A stretch of DNA of 64,000 nucleotides from Cellulomonas carbonis (GCF_014636275.1 NZ_BMEB01000006.1:62001-126000), one strand, 5' to 3'; counted from the stretch's first letter, positions 35,671 through 45,175 are shown. Made by a program: numbers and translations. Notes: generated by a model not told the origin, from the sequence alone.

Positions 35671-35709
35671 ACGAGGCCCCGGACGCCCTGACGGCGTCCG
35701 GGGCCTCGT
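35671..35709. terminator. Bidirectional terminator between greA and ilvA
   Basis: Perfect 17-bp stem (35671-35687 with 35693-35709) and a 5-nt loop, directly between the convergent stop codons. Confidence 0.88.
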
Positions 35710-35712
35710 GCG

Positions 35713-36912
35713 TCAGCCCTCGGTGACCCGGTAGCCCGCGGCGCGCAGGTGGTCGACGACCTCTGCGCAGTGGCGCGGGCCGCGCGTCTCGACCTGGACG
35801 CCGATCTCGACCTCGTCGATCGCGAGGTCGACGCCCGTCCGCACGTGACCCACGTGCATGACGTTGCCGCCGACCGCGGCCACCTCGCCGAGCATCGCCG
35901 CGAGCCGGCCCGGGTGGTCCGTCAGCCGGACCCGCATCTGCAGGTAGCGCCCCGCCGACGCGAGCCCGTGCCGCAGCACGCGGAGCAGGACCACGGGGTC
36001 GACGTTGCCCCCCGAGAGCACGACGACGGCCGGGGTGCGGACGGCGTGCCCGGCCAGGAGCGCAGCAACGCCCGCCGCACCCGCGGGCTCGACGACCATC
36101 TTGGCCCGCTCCGCCAGGAGCAGGAGCGCACGCGACAGGTCCTCCTCGGACACCGTGACGACCCGTGCGCCGCGCTCGCGCAGGACCTCGAACGGCACGT
36201 CGCCGGGCCGTGCGACCGCGATGCCGTCAGCCATCGTGGAGCGCCCCGGCACCGTGACCGGCCGGCCGGCGGCGAGCGAGGCCGGGTACGCCGCCGCACC
36301 TGCGGCCTGGACGCCGACCACGTCGACGTCGCGGTCGCCGAGGCTCGCGGCGATACCGGCCGCGAGCCCCCCGCCACCCACGGGGACGAGCACCGTCCGC
36401 ACGTCGGGGACCGCCTCGAGGACCTCGAGGCCCACGGTGCCCTGACCCGCGACGACGTCCGGGTGGTCGAAGGGGTGGATGAACACCGCCCCCGTCGTGG
36501 CCGCGTGCTCGGTCGCCGCGGCGAGCGCGTCCTCGACGGTCGAGCCGACGAGCTCGACGCGTGCGCCGTACTCCTGCGTCGCCGCGACCTTGGGCAGCGC
36601 CGCACCCGACGGCATGAAGACCGTCGAGCGCACGCCCAGGCGTGCTGCCGCGAGCGCGACGCCCTGCGCGTGGTTGCCGGCGCTCGCGGCGACGACGCCG
36701 CGGGCGCGCTCGTCGTCCGTCAGGTGCGCCATCCGGACGTACGCACCGCGCACCTTGTACGACCCGGAGCGCTGGAGGTTCTCGCACTTCAGCAGCACCG
36801 GGCCGCCCGCGAGCGCCGAGACCGCACGGCTCGTCAGGACCGGCGTGGGCTCGACGACGCCGACGAGCTCGTGCGCGGCCGCCTCGACCTCGGTGGGCCC
36901 GACGACGCTCAC
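35713..36912 (-). CDS. ilvA: Threonine ammonia-lyase
   Basis: A PLP enzyme that deaminates threonine to 2-oxobutyrate, the first step to isoleucine. The PLP lysine is in GSYKVRGAY (about residue 52), the phosphate-binding loop is VGGGGLAAGI, and the Ser/Gly ligand VVLSGGN comes later. The C-terminal ~75 residues form one ACT domain (RVRLTDHPGRLAAMLGEVA), the layout of short threonine ammonia-lyases rather than the two-domain IlvA. At 399 residues this fits. GTG at 36912 overlaps the upstream stop by 4 bp. The 2-oxobutyrate product is also made by transsulfuration enzymes encoded nearby (metB). Confidence 0.93.
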   Translation of the reverse strand: MSVVGPTEVEAAAHELVGVVEPTPVLTSRAVSALAGGPVLLKCENLQRSGSYKVRGAYVRMAHLTDDERARGVVAASAGNHAQGVALAAARLGVRSTVFMPSGAALPKVAATQEYGARVELVGSTVEDALAAATEHAATTGAVFIHPFDHPDVVAGQGTVGLEVLEAVPDVRTVLVPVGGGGLAAGIAASLGDRDVDVVGVQAAGAAAYPASLAAGRPVTVPGRSTMADGIAVARPGDVPFEVLRERGARVVTVSEEDLSRALLLLAERAKMVVEPAGAAGVAALLAGHAVRTPAVVVLSGGNVDPVVLLRVLRHGLASAGRYLQMRVRLTDHPGRLAAMLGEVAAVGGNVMHVGHVRTGVDLAIDEVEIGVQVETRGPRHCAEVVDHLRAAGYRVTEG

Positions 36913-38258
36913 GGCCTGCCCGGCCCGGGGCCGTCGCCGGCGGGACCGACCGCCCGTCCCCCGCGTGCGCCCGCGTCCGCCGGTGCCGGGCCGGTGGCCT
37001 CGGAGTCGCCGACCGCACCCGCGTCGTGGTCGCCCTCGTCGGTACCCGCGAGCTGCGCGAGGCGCCTGTCGAGCGCGGCCGGGTCCCGGCCCAGCGCGGG
37101 GAACTTGTCGGTGCCGTGCAGGTACAGCACGACGGTGTTGACGGTCGCCGCGAGCGGCACCGCGAGGAGGGCGCCGATGATGCCCGCCGCGATCGACCCC
37201 GCGGTCACGGCGAGCAGGACCGCGACGGGGTGGAGCGACACCGCGTGCCCCAGCAGCAGCGGCTGGAGCACGTTGCCCTCGAGCTGCTGGACACCCAGCA
37301 CGATCGCGAGCATGACGAGCGCCGTGCCCGGGCCCTGGTCCACGAGTGCGACGAGGACGGCGATCGAGCCGGTCGCGATCGCGCCGACGAACGGGATGAA
37401 GGACGCGAGGAAGACCAGCACGGTGAGCGGCACGACGAGCGGCAGCCCGAGGAGGGCCGCGCCCAGCCCGATGCCGACCGCGTCGACGAACGCGACGAGG
37501 ATCTGGGCCCGCGCGTACGACGAGAGCGTCACCAGACCGCGTCGGGACGCCTCGTACGCGGGGTGCCGACCGGAGCGGGGCAGGAGCCGGATGAGCCACG
37601 CGCCGATGGTCGGGCCGTCCTTGAGGAAGAACAGCAGGCAGAACAGCGCGACGATCGCGCCGGCCAGCACGGTGCCGATCGTCGTCGTGAACGCGAGCGC
37701 GCCCGAGACGAGCGTGTCGCTGTTCGCGCTGACCTGCTCCTGCGCCTGGGCGAGGTAGTCCTCGATCTGCGCGGTGTCGAGCCCGAGCGGGCTGTCCGCG
37801 AGGTAGACGAGCAGCGCCGAGAAGCCCTCGGTGGCCTGGTCGTAGAGGTCGCCGAACCCGTCGACGATCTCGCGGCCCGCGAGCGTGAGCAGCCCGCCGA
37901 CGACGACCAGGAGCCCCAGCGTGCACACCGCGGCGGCCAACGCGCGCGGGAACCTCAGGTACCGCTCGAGCGCGTCGGCGACCGGGTTGAGCAGGACCGT
38001 GAGCAGCAGCGCCACGACGACGGGCACCCAGATGACCTTGCTGACGGACATCCCGAGGACGACGATCGCCAGGCCGATCGCGATGACGATGAGCCGCCAG
38101 GACCACGCGGCGGCGACGTGCACCGAGCGCGGCACGGAGTCGGTCGGGCTGCGCTCGTCCGACCTCGTCCCGACCGGGCTGGGGACGAGATCCGTCCCCG
38201 TCGGGCGATCCGTCGGCGTCCCGGTCGGCGTCCCCGTCGGCCCGGCGGGTGGGGTCAT
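36909..38258 (-). CDS. AI-2E family transporter (UPF0118)
   Basis: A 449-residue membrane protein with about eight helices and the family features: [20 protein letters not shown] near TM2, a soluble middle part, [17 protein letters not shown], and the conserved [18 protein letters not shown] near the end. N- and C-terminal tails are long, Pro/Thr/Asp-rich and probably disordered (N-terminus has repeated TGTPTGTPT). Family members range from AI-2 exporters to Na+/H+ antiporters, so the substrate is open. The gene is coupled by 4-bp overlaps to metB upstream and ilvA downstream. Confidence 0.87.
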   Translation of the reverse strand: MTPPAGPTGTPTGTPTDRPTGTDLVPSPVGTRSDERSPTDSVPRSVHVAAAWSWRLIVIAIGLAIVVLGMSVSKVIWVPVVVALLLTVLLNPVADALERYLRFPRALAAAVCTLGLLVVVGGLLTLAGREIVDGFGDLYDQATEGFSALLVYLADSPLGLDTAQIEDYLAQAQEQVSANSDTLVSGALAFTTTIGTVLAGAIVALFCLLFFLKDGPTIGAWLIRLLPRSGRHPAYEASRRGLVTLSSYARAQILVAFVDAVGIGLGAALLGLPLVVPLTVLVFLASFIPFVGAIATGSIAVLVALVDQGPGTALVMLAIVLGVQQLEGNVLQPLLLGHAVSLHPVAVLLAVTAGSIAAGIIGALLAVPLAATVNTVVLYLHGTDKFPALGRDPAALDRRLAQLAGTDEGDHDAGAVGDSEATGPAPADAGARGGRAVGPAGDGPGPGRP

Positions 38259-39460
38259 GCGAGCGCCTGTCCCAGGTCGGCGACGAGGTCGGCCACGTCC
38301 TCGATGCCGACGGACAGGCGCACGAGGTCGTCCGGTACCTCGAGCGCCGACCCGGCGACCGACGCGTGCGTCATGAGACCGGGGTGCTCGACGAGCGACT
38401 CCACGCCGCCGAGCGACTCGGCGAGCGTGAAGACGCGGGTGCGTTCGCAGACCGCGAGCGCCGCCTCCTTGCTCTCGACACGGAACGCGACCATGCCGCC
38501 GAACGCACGCATCTGCCGTGCGGCGACCTCGTGGTCGCGGTGCTCGGGCAGGCCCGGGTAGATGACCTCCCGCACGGCGGGGTGCGACGACAGGAAGCGC
38601 ACGACCGCCTCGGCGTTCGCGCAGTGCCGGTCCATCCGGACGGCGAGCGTGCGCAGCCCGCGGAGCGTGAGCCACGCGTCGAACGGGCCGGCGACCGCCC
38701 CCGAGGCGTTCTGGTGGAAGGCGACGGCGTCCGCGAGGTCCGACGTGCCGGTCGGCCCGACGAGCCCGACCGGGAGCTGCGCGCCCTCGGCGACCACCAG
38801 CGCGCCGCCGACGACGTCGCTGTGGCCGCCGATGTACTTGGTGGTCGAGTGCACGACGACGTCGGCGCCGAGCGAGAGCGGCTGCTGCAGGTACGGGGTC
38901 GCGAACGTGTTGTCGACCGCGAGGACGGCACCCGCGGCCCGCGCGAGCGCCGAGATCGCGGCGACGTCGCTCACGCCGAGCAGCGGGTTGGTCGGCGTCT
39001 CGACCCACACGACCTTGGTCCGGCCGGGCTCGATCGCGGCCGCGACGGCGTCGAGGTCGGACAGGTCGACCGGCGTGTGGTCGACGCCCCACGGCCCGAG
39101 GACCCGGGCGATGAGCCGGTAGCTGCCGCCGTACGCGTCGTCGGGGATCACGAGGTGGTCGCCCGGACGCAGGACCGCGCGCAGCAGCGTGTCCTCGGCC
39201 GCGAGGCCGGACGCGAACGCGAAGCCGCGCGTCCCGCCCTCGGCCGCCGCGAGCGCCTGCTCGAGCGCGTGCCGGGTGGGGTTGCCGGACCGGGAGTACT
39301 CGTACCCGCCGCGCAGGCCGCCCACACCGTCCTGCTTGTAGGTCGAGACCTGGTAGATCGGGGGCACGACGGCGCCGGTCGCCGCGTCGGGGTCCTGGCC
39401 GGCGTGGATCGCTCGCGTCGCGAAGCCGGCGTCTGTCCAGTCGTGGGGCGTCTCGGTCAC
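38255..39460 (-). CDS. metB: Cystathionine gamma-synthase
   Basis: A 401-residue PLP enzyme of the Cys/Met metabolism family. The PLP lysine is in [18 protein letters not shown] (about residue 205); other motifs are [27 protein letters not shown] and [10 protein letters not shown]. The C-terminus ([17 protein letters not shown]) matches MetB/MetC. MetB makes cystathionine from an activated homoserine and cysteine; some actinobacterial homologues act as gamma-lyases, so the direction is not certain. GTG at 39460 lies 6 nt after a TAGCCT -10 box. First of the metB-AI2E-ilvA operon. Confidence 0.93.
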   Translation of the reverse strand: MTETPHDWTDAGFATRAIHAGQDPDAATGAVVPPIYQVSTYKQDGVGGLRGGYEYSRSGNPTRHALEQALAAAEGGTRGFAFASGLAAEDTLLRAVLRPGDHLVIPDDAYGGSYRLIARVLGPWGVDHTPVDLSDLDAVAAAIEPGRTKVVWVETPTNPLLGVSDVAAISALARAAGAVLAVDNTFATPYLQQPLSLGADVVVHSTTKYIGGHSDVVGGALVVAEGAQLPVGLVGPTGTSDLADAVAFHQNASGAVAGPFDAWLTLRGLRTLAVRMDRHCANAEAVVRFLSSHPAVREVIYPGLPEHRDHEVAARQMRAFGGMVAFRVESKEAALAVCERTRVFTLAESLGGVESLVEHPGLMTHASVAGSALEVPDDLVRLSVGIEDVADLVADLGQALA

Positions 39461-39466
39461 CGCCCC

Positions 39467-39472
39467 AGGCTA
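39467..39472 (-). promoter_or_regulatory. -10 box (TAGCCT) of metB
   Basis: TAGCCT on the minus strand, 6 nt before the GTG start; a leaderless transcript is likely. Confidence 0.45.
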
Positions 39473-39613
39473 GAGGGCGGCGCCGCCCCGCGCGTCGGAC
39501 GTCGCCGCGCGTCGGCACCGGACGGGACGGCCCGGGAACACGGGGTCCGTCGCCGCACGTTGACCCGGTGTCGGCCGCGTCGGCGGCCGGCGACCCCGCA
39601 GGAAGGACGCACC

Positions 39614-40279
39614 GTGTTCGGCTCGCTGTTCAGCCCCTCCGCCCGGACGACGATGGTCGACCCGGCCCGCGCACTGCCCGGACGCGACGTCCCGGCGTTC
39701 GCGGTGCCCTCGACCCACGCGGTCCTCGGCACGCCGCTGCGCGGCCCGTGGCCCGAGGGCACCGCGGTCCTCCACCTCGCCCTCGGCTGCTTCTGGGGCG
39801 CCGAGAAGGAGATGTGGCAGCTCCCGGGGGTCGTGACGACCGCCGCGGGGTACCAGGGCGGGTACACGCCGAACCCGACGTACGAGGAGGTCTGCTCGGG
39901 CCTGACGGGGCACACCGAGACCGTGCTCGTCGCGTACGACCCCGAGGTCCTGCCGCACGCGGAGCTGCTGCGCCGCTTCTGGACGCTCCACGACCCGACC
40001 CAGGGCTTCCGCCAGGGCAACGACGTCGGCACGCAGTACCGCTCGGCGGTGTTCACGACCACGCCCGAGCAGGCCGAGGCGGCGCTCGCGACGCGCGACC
40101 TGTACGCGCCGGAGCTGCAGCGCGCCGGGTACGGCGACATCACGACCGAGATCCGCCCCGCCGACGAGGCCGGGCCGTTCTGGTACGCCGAGGACTACCA
40201 CCAGCAGTACCTGCACAAGGTCCCGAACGGCTACTGCCCGGTGCACTCGACCGGCGTCGCCTGCCCGCTGCCCGCCTGA
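39614..40279 (+). CDS. msrA: Peptide-methionine (S)-S-oxide reductase MsrA
   Basis: A cytoplasmic repair enzyme for oxidised methionine, 221 residues. The catalytic Cys is in [14 protein letters not shown] (about residue 61); other conserved parts are [55 protein letters not shown] (quoted to length limits as [10 protein letters not shown] and [10 protein letters not shown]) and [15 protein letters not shown], with resolving Cys residues at the C-terminus. GTG at 39614 with AGGAAGG upstream gives the family-like 40-residue N-terminal extension (SLFSPS...). Monocistronic, with a terminator 40 bp later. Confidence 0.95.
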   Translation: MFGSLFSPSARTTMVDPARALPGRDVPAFAVPSTHAVLGTPLRGPWPEGTAVLHLALGCFWGAEKEMWQLPGVVTTAAGYQGGYTPNPTYEEVCSGLTGHTETVLVAYDPEVLPHAELLRRFWTLHDPTQGFRQGNDVGTQYRSAVFTTTPEQAEAALATRDLYAPELQRAGYGDITTEIRPADEAGPFWYAEDYHQQYLHKVPNGYCPVHSTGVACPLPA

Positions 40280-40319
40280 CGCAGCAGGTCCCGTCGCAGG
40301 ACGGGGCCCCGTCGGACCG

Positions 40320-40351
40320 CCCCCTCCGCCCCCACCGCTGGGCGGAGGGGG
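40320..40351. terminator. Terminator after msrA
   Basis: A 12-bp stem (40320-40331 with 40340-40351), loop 8 nt, 41 bp after the msrA stop. Confidence 0.8.
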
Positions 40352-40458
40352 TCAACCTCGGGAGGTAGCCGGACGCCGGCGCAGGTTACGCCCGCAGGCT
40401 GTCCCGCCGCGGCACGCGCGTCCGTAGGTTCGACTCGTCGGAACGACGAGGAGGATCC

Positions 40459-41427
40459 ATGATCGAGGCCAGAGGCCTGACCAAGCGGTACGGCGCCAAG
40501 ACGGCCGTCGACGGCATGAGCTTCACGGTGCAGCCGGGCAAGGTGACCGGGTTCCTGGGGCCGAACGGCGCCGGGAAGTCGACGACCATGCGGATGGTGG
40601 TCGGCCTCGACCGGCCCACCGCGGGGACGGTCGCCGTCAACGGACGCCCCTACGCGCAGCACCGTGCCCCCCTGCGGGAGGTCGGCGCGCTGCTCGACGC
40701 GAAGGCGGTCCACACGGGCCGCTCGGCGTACAACCACCTGCGGGTGATGGCGGCGACGCACGGCATCAGCCGCAGCCGCGTCGACGAGGTCATCGAGATG
40801 ACGGGCCTCGGGCCGGTCGCCCGCAAGCGGGTCGGCGGGTTCTCGCTCGGGATGGGCCAGCGCCTCGGCATCGCGTCGGCGCTGCTCGGCGACCCGCACA
40901 CGCTGATCCTCGACGAGCCGGTCAACGGCCTCGACCCCGAGGGCGTGCTGTGGGTCCGCAACCTCGTCCGCTACCTGGCGGGCCAGGGCCGCACCGTGTT
41001 CCTGTCCTCGCACCTCATGAGCGAGATGGCGCTCACGGCGGACCACATCATCGTCGTCGGGCGCGGCCGGGTGCTCGCGGACGCCCCCGTGCAGGACGTC
41101 GTGGCCCGCGCGTCGGGCACCGCGGTCCGCGTGCGGTCGCCGCAGGCGGCCGCGCTCGAGGAGCTGCTGCGCCGCCAGGGCGCGACCGTGACGTCGGTCG
41201 AGCACGGCCTGCTCGAGGTCACGGGCTCGACCGCTCCCGCGATCGGCGACGCGGCGGCGTCCGCGGCCATCGCCCTGCACGAGCTCACGCCCGTCCAGAG
41301 CTCGCTCGAGGACGCGTACCTCGCGCTCACCGCCGACGAGGTCGAGTACCACTCGGCCGTCGCCGGCCCCACCACCCCGTCCGACGCGCCCGCGCGCGCG
41401 ACCGCCCCGACCGGAGCCGTCCGATGA
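40459..41427 (+). CDS. ABC-2 exporter ATP-binding protein
   Basis: A 322-residue ATPase with Walker A GPNGAGKST (about 36-44), Q-loop ALLDAKAVH, signature FSLGMGQRLGIA, Walker B LILDEPVNGLDPEG and switch SSHLMSEMA. The C-terminal ~90 residues form the regulatory domain typical of the DrrA/BcrA-like group that exports drugs or bacteriocins. A 7-bp hairpin (40434-40440 with 40444-40450) lies just before the AGGAGG ribosome-binding site. The next gene overlaps by 4 bp and is the permease. Confidence 0.92.
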   Translation: MIEARGLTKRYGAKTAVDGMSFTVQPGKVTGFLGPNGAGKSTTMRMVVGLDRPTAGTVAVNGRPYAQHRAPLREVGALLDAKAVHTGRSAYNHLRVMAATHGISRSRVDEVIEMTGLGPVARKRVGGFSLGMGQRLGIASALLGDPHTLILDEPVNGLDPEGVLWVRNLVRYLAGQGRTVFLSSHLMSEMALTADHIIVVGRGRVLADAPVQDVVARASGTAVRVRSPQAAALEELLRRQGATVTSVEHGLLEVTGSTAPAIGDAAASAAIALHELTPVQSSLEDAYLALTADEVEYHSAVAGPTTPSDAPARATAPTGAVR

Positions 41428-42281
41428 CCGCCCTCGCCACCCCGCCCACCCGACCGGCCGCCCCGGCCGTCGCGACCCGGCCCGTGACCTTCGGCCGCGT
41501 CCTCGCCGCCGAGTGGCTCAAGGTCCGGACCGTGCGGTCGACCGTGTGGACGCTCGCCGTCACCGTCCTCGCGATGGTCGGCATCAGCGGCCTGTTCGCC
41601 TGGGCCAGCACCACGATGAGCGACGAGCAGGCCGCCTCGGCCGGCGGCACCGACCTGCCCGCGCTGCTCTCGGCAGGCGTCAACCTCGGCCAGCTCGCGG
41701 TCGCGGTGCTCGGCGTGCTCGTCGTGACGTCCGAGTACTCGACGGGCATGGTGCGCTCCACCTTCGCCGCGGTCCCGCGTCGCCTGCCCGTGCTCGTCGC
41801 GAAGGCCCTCGTGCTCACCGGCGTCGTCGTCGTGGCGACCGTGGTGGCGATGCTCCTGTCCTACCTCGTGAGCCTGCCGTTCCACGACGAGCTCGGCGTC
41901 ACGGTCGACCTCGCCGACGCCGAGCAGCTCAGGCGCCTCGTGGGCCTGCCGCTCTACCTCGCGGGCGTCGCGCTCCTCGGGCTGGCGTTCGGCGCGCTGC
42001 TGCGGCACACCGCGGGCGCGATGACCGCGGTGATCGGTCTGCTGCTGGTCGTCGAGACGGTGTTCTCGATCGTGCCGCTGCGCTTCTTCGAGCTGGTCGG
42101 GCCGTTCCTGCCCTCGACGGCGGGGGCGCGCGTCATGTACGGCGAGGACACCCTCGCGATGATCGACGGCATGCGGGACACGGTCTCGCTCACGCCGTGG
42201 CAGGGCTACGGCGTGATGATCGCGTGGGTCGTGGTCCTCGGCGGCGTGGCCGCGGTGCTCCTGCGCCGCCGCGACGCCTGA
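41424..42281 (+). CDS. ABC-2 exporter permease
   Basis: A 285-residue membrane protein with six predicted helices and the sequence pattern of actinobacterial BcrB-like permeases: VLAAEWLKVRTVRSTVWTLA at the start, VVTSEYSTGMVRSTFAAVPR after TM2, and AVIGLLLVVETVFSIVPLRF later. The E-Y-S-T-G-M element is diagnostic for the family. It couples to the ATPase by an ATGA overlap. Substrate unknown; no resistance or biosynthesis genes stand beside it. Confidence 0.88.
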   Translation: MTALATPPTRPAAPAVATRPVTFGRVLAAEWLKVRTVRSTVWTLAVTVLAMVGISGLFAWASTTMSDEQAASAGGTDLPALLSAGVNLGQLAVAVLGVLVVTSEYSTGMVRSTFAAVPRRLPVLVAKALVLTGVVVVATVVAMLLSYLVSLPFHDELGVTVDLADAEQLRRLVGLPLYLAGVALLGLAFGALLRHTAGAMTAVIGLLLVVETVFSIVPLRFFELVGPFLPSTAGARVMYGEDTLAMIDGMRDTVSLTPWQGYGVMIAWVVVLGGVAAVLLRRRDA

Positions 42282-42302
42282 CCGGCTCCGCTGGACGACC
42301 GT

Positions 42303-42339
42303 GCGCGCGCCGACCCGCCCCGTGCGGGTCGGCGCGCGC
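42303..42339. terminator. Terminator after the ABC-2 exporter operon
   Basis: Perfect 16-bp stem (42303-42318 with 42324-42339), 5-nt loop, between convergent genes. Confidence 0.85.
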
Positions 42340-42354
42340 CGTCGTCCGCCCGGC

Positions 42355-42807
42355 TCACGCGTCGGCGGACGCCGCCGGCTCCAGCTGCTCGAGGCGGTCG
42401 AGGCTCAGCTCCCACCCCTCGGCGTGGCCCGTGGCGTCGTCCGCGTCAGCGAGCCCCTCGTGGACGAGCACGAGGCGGGTCCCGCCGCCGTCCGCCGGGT
42501 CGAGCCCGACGCGCACGTGCCCCTCGACCGCGTCCGGGTCGCTCGTCCAGCGCCACGTGAACGCCACGACCGCGCCGGGGCCGTCCGTCCCCGGCGGGAC
42601 CACCGCCGTGTACGTGCCCTCGGCGACGTAGGGCCCCATGACGACGCGGTACCGCCCGCCCTCGACGACGTCGGCCTCGACGGTCAGGGGCATGTCCGGG
42701 TTGGGGCAGTACCAGCGGGCGAGGACGTCCGGGTCGGTCCAGGCGCGGAACACGCGCTCGACGGGTGCTGCGAGGGTCCGCTCGACGCGGGCCTGCGTGG
42801 TGCTCAT
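42355..42807 (-). CDS. SRPBCC (AHSA1-like) domain protein
   Basis: A 150-residue START-like fold protein of the AHSA1/Aha1-C type: VERTLAAPVERVFRAWTDPDVLARW at the start (quoted in part), EGGRYRV in the middle and GWELSLDRLEQLE in the last helix. These proteins bind hydrophobic ligands in a cavity. The gene overlaps by 4 bp an arsR-type repressor gene; this pair is common in actinobacteria and probably senses and binds the same ligand. No specific ligand is indicated. Confidence 0.85.
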   Translation of the reverse strand: MSTTQARVERTLAAPVERVFRAWTDPDVLARWYCPNPDMPLTVEADVVEGGRYRVVMGPYVAEGTYTAVVPPGTDGPGAVVAFTWRWTSDPDAVEGHVRVGLDPADGGGTRLVLVHEGLADADDATGHAEGWELSLDRLEQLEPAASADA

Positions 42808-43130
42808 GCGTCCTCCTGCTCGAGGTACCGGTCGAGCCGGTCGATCGTCCGGCTCCAGTGCCGCGTCGTGCTCTCCACCCACGTCGCGAGCTCGTCGAGC
42901 GACGACGGCTCGAGCGTCACGACGACGGTCCGGCCGACCCTGTCGCGACGGACCACCCCCGCGGCCTCGAGCACGCGCAGGTGCTTGCTGAACGCGGGGG
43001 CGGACATGCCCTCGCCCGTGAGCACCTGCCGCGCGAGCTCGCCCACCGTGAGGCCCCCGGGCCGCAGCGCCTCGACGACGGCGCGGCGCGTGGGGTCCGC
43101 GAGCGCGGAGAGGACGTCCTGCAGCGGCAC
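42804..43130 (-). CDS. ArsR-family transcriptional repressor
   Basis: A 108-residue winged-helix protein. It opens with the family start VLSALADPTRRAVVEALRPG, followed by the recognition helix GMSAPAFSKHLRVLEAAGVV and the wing RRDRVGRTVVVTLEP. No metal-binding Cys is present, so it is not a metal sensor of the ArsR type but the ligand- or redox-sensing kind paired with SRPBCC proteins. GTG at 43130 is the family-like start, 2 bp from a perfect palindrome that is its likely operator. Confidence 0.88.
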   Translation of the reverse strand: MPLQDVLSALADPTRRAVVEALRPGGLTVGELARQVLTGEGMSAPAFSKHLRVLEAAGVVRRDRVGRTVVVTLEPSSLDELATWVESTTRHWSRTIDRLDRYLEQEDA

Positions 43131-43131
43131 C

Positions 43132-43161
43132 CCAACACTTAACCACACGGTTAAGTGTTGG
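43132..43161. promoter_or_regulatory. Perfect 13-bp palindrome, operator of the ArsR/SRPBCC unit
   Basis: Left arm CCAACACTTAACC (43132-43144), spacer ACAC, exactly complementary right arm (43149-43161). It touches the arsR start and ends 30 bp before the histidine kinase start, so binding could affect both directions. It is AT-rich for this genome. Confidence 0.85.
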
Positions 43162-43190
43162 CACCGGCCCCGTCCTGCGAGAGTGACGCC

Positions 43191-44507
43191 GTGACGACGA
43201 CCCCCGACCGGCCGTTCACCGTCCTCGGTGCGCGCCGGCTCGGGCCCGTCCGCCGGTTCTTCGCGCGGCGCCCCGTCGCCATGGACGTCGTCGTCATGGC
43301 GTGGTTCGGGATCCCCGCGCTGCTCACCGCGGTGATCGACCCCGCACGCCCCGCGACCGTCGTCCCCACCGTCGCGGTCGTCGCGGCGGGGATCGCGGCG
43401 CTCGCGTGGCGCCGACGCCGGCCGGTGCTCGTCGCCGGCGTCGTCGGCGTCCTCGCCGTCGTGGCCGTGCTCGTCTCGGGGACCTTCACCGGGTTCGACC
43501 TCGCGGTCGGCCTGGTCGTGTACGCCGTCGCGGCCTCGCACCCCCCGCGCACGGCGTGGACCGTCGCGGGCGCGCTGGCCGTCACGACCGGCCTGGCGAG
43601 CTGGCTGTGGGAGACGCCCGTGCCCGGCGTGCTCGCGGCCGAGGACGACGGGTCGAGGACCGACATGCGCCTCGCGTCGATCACGGGCGTCGTCGTCTTC
43701 ACCCTCGCGGCGATGGCGATCGGCACGAGCGTCCGCAACAGCCGCCTGCACCTCGCCGACCTCGTCGACCGCGCCAACGCCATCGCGCGCGACCGCGACC
43801 AGCAGGCGCAGCTCGCGCGCGCGGCCGAGCGCACGCGCATCGCCCGCGAGATGCACGACGTCGTCGCGCACAGCCTCTCGGTCATGATCGCGCTCGCCGA
43901 CGGCGCGTCGGCCGCGCTCGACCGCGCCCCCGACCGCTCCCGCACCGCGCTCGGCGAGCTGTCCGAGACCGGCCGGTCCGCGCTCGCCGACATGCGCCGC
44001 ATCCTGGGGGTGCTCCAGGAGCCCGAGGCGCCGCTCGAGCCCCAGCCGGGCGTCGTCGACGTCGACGCGCTGGTCGAGCGGTTCCGCGCCACGGGCCTGC
44101 CGGTGCGGACCACGGGCCTGGCCACACCCCTGCCCGACGACGCCGGCGTGCAGCTCGCGGTGTACCGGATCCTCCAGGAGTCGCTCACCAACGCGCTGCG
44201 GTACGCGCCGGGCGCCCGCGCCGTCGACGTCACCGTCCGCCGCACGCGCGAAGCCGTCGAGCTCGAGGTGACCGACACGGGCGCGACCCTGCCGCACACC
44301 GACCCGGGCGGCACGGGCAACGGCCTCATCGGCATGCGGGAGCGTGCCGCGGTCTACGACGGGACCGTCGACGCGGGCCCGCACGGCACGGGCTGGCGCG
44401 TGCACGCCGTCCTGCCCTGGCCCGGCGAGGAGCCCGGGGACGGGCCCTCAGGAGGACCCGGCGACGGACCGGCCGACCCACCGACGACCCCGGGAGACCC
44501 CTCGTGA
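43191..44507 (+). CDS. NarL-type sensor histidine kinase
   Basis: A 438-residue membrane kinase. About six membrane helices lie within residues 25-185, with no large extracytoplasmic domain, so it probably senses a signal in the membrane. The HisKA_3 dimerisation domain has RIAREMHDVVAHSLSVMIAL with the phosphorylated H222, and the ATPase domain has LQESLTNALRYAP, VTDTGA and GTGNGLIGMRERA. A Pro/Gly/Asp-rich tail ends the protein. GTG at 43191 is the first plausible start. The response regulator gene overlaps by 4 bp. Confidence 0.92.
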   Translation: MTTTPDRPFTVLGARRLGPVRRFFARRPVAMDVVVMAWFGIPALLTAVIDPARPATVVPTVAVVAAGIAALAWRRRRPVLVAGVVGVLAVVAVLVSGTFTGFDLAVGLVVYAVAASHPPRTAWTVAGALAVTTGLASWLWETPVPGVLAAEDDGSRTDMRLASITGVVVFTLAAMAIGTSVRNSRLHLADLVDRANAIARDRDQQAQLARAAERTRIAREMHDVVAHSLSVMIALADGASAALDRAPDRSRTALGELSETGRSALADMRRILGVLQEPEAPLEPQPGVVDVDALVERFRATGLPVRTTGLATPLPDDAGVQLAVYRILQESLTNALRYAPGARAVDVTVRRTREAVELEVTDTGATLPHTDPGGTGNGLIGMRERAAVYDGTVDAGPHGTGWRVHAVLPWPGEEPGDGPSGGPGDGPADPPTTPGDPS

Positions 44508-45175
44508 GCGAGACCGTCCGCGTCCTGCTGGTCGACGACCAGGCCCTCCTGCGGATGGGCTTCGCGCTCGTTCTCGACGCCGAGGACGACCTCGAGGTCG
44601 TCGGCGAGGCGGGCGACGGCGCGACGGCCGTCACGCAGGTCGCCGCGCTGCGACCCGACGTCGTGCTCATGGACGTGCGCATGCCCGGCATGAACGGGAT
44701 CGAGGCGACGCGGCGCGTGGTCGAGGCGCACCCCGGCACGCGCGTGCTCATCCTCACGACGTTCGACCTCGACGAGTACGCGTTCGCCGCGCTGCGCGCG
44801 GGGGCGTCGGGCTTCCTGCTCAAGGACGCCCGGCCCGCCGAGCTCGTCGCGGCCATCCGGGCGGTCGCGTCGGGCGACGCCGTGGTGTCGCCCCGCGTCA
44901 CACGGCGCATGCTCGAGATGTTCGCCGACCACCTGCCGACCGGTCCGGTCACGCCCTCGGGGCTCGACCCGCGGCTCGCCGCGCTGACCCCGCGCGAGCT
45001 CGAGGTGCTGCGCGCCGTCGCGGAGGGCCTCTCGAACGGCGAGATCGCCGAGCGCCTCGTGCTCTCGGAGGCCACGGTGAAGACCCACGTGGGGCGCATC
45101 CTGCACAAGCTCGACGTGCGCGACCGGGTCCAGGCCGTGGTCCTCGCCTACGAGACGGGGCTCGCGGGACGGTGA
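44504..45175 (+). CDS. LuxR-type response regulator
   Basis: A 223-residue NarL-family regulator. The receiver domain has the acidic pair D11-D12, the phosphorylated D57 (VVLMDVRMPGMNGIEA), T85 and K107 (GFLLKDA). The C-terminal LuxR helix-turn-helix reads LTPRELEVLRAVAEGLSNGE and TVKTHVGRILHKL. It is the partner of the overlapping kinase. Targets are unknown; the neighbouring exporter at 40459-42281 and the adjacent oxidase gene are candidates only by position. Confidence 0.94.
   Translation: MSETVRVLLVDDQALLRMGFALVLDAEDDLEVVGEAGDGATAVTQVAALRPDVVLMDVRMPGMNGIEATRRVVEAHPGTRVLILTTFDLDEYAFAALRAGASGFLLKDARPAELVAAIRAVASGDAVVSPRVTRRMLEMFADHLPTGPVTPSGLDPRLAALTPRELEVLRAVAEGLSNGEIAERLVLSEATVKTHVGRILHKLDVRDRVQAVVLAYETGLAGR

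Noticed and set aside
39461..39613. SAM riboswitch before metB
   Set aside because: The gene appears leaderless and no SAM-riboswitch core was found in the 150-bp gap.
42804..43130. Metal-sensing ArsR/SmtB repressor
   Set aside because: No cysteine or His metal-binding pair is seen; the partner is an SRPBCC protein, not a metal exporter.
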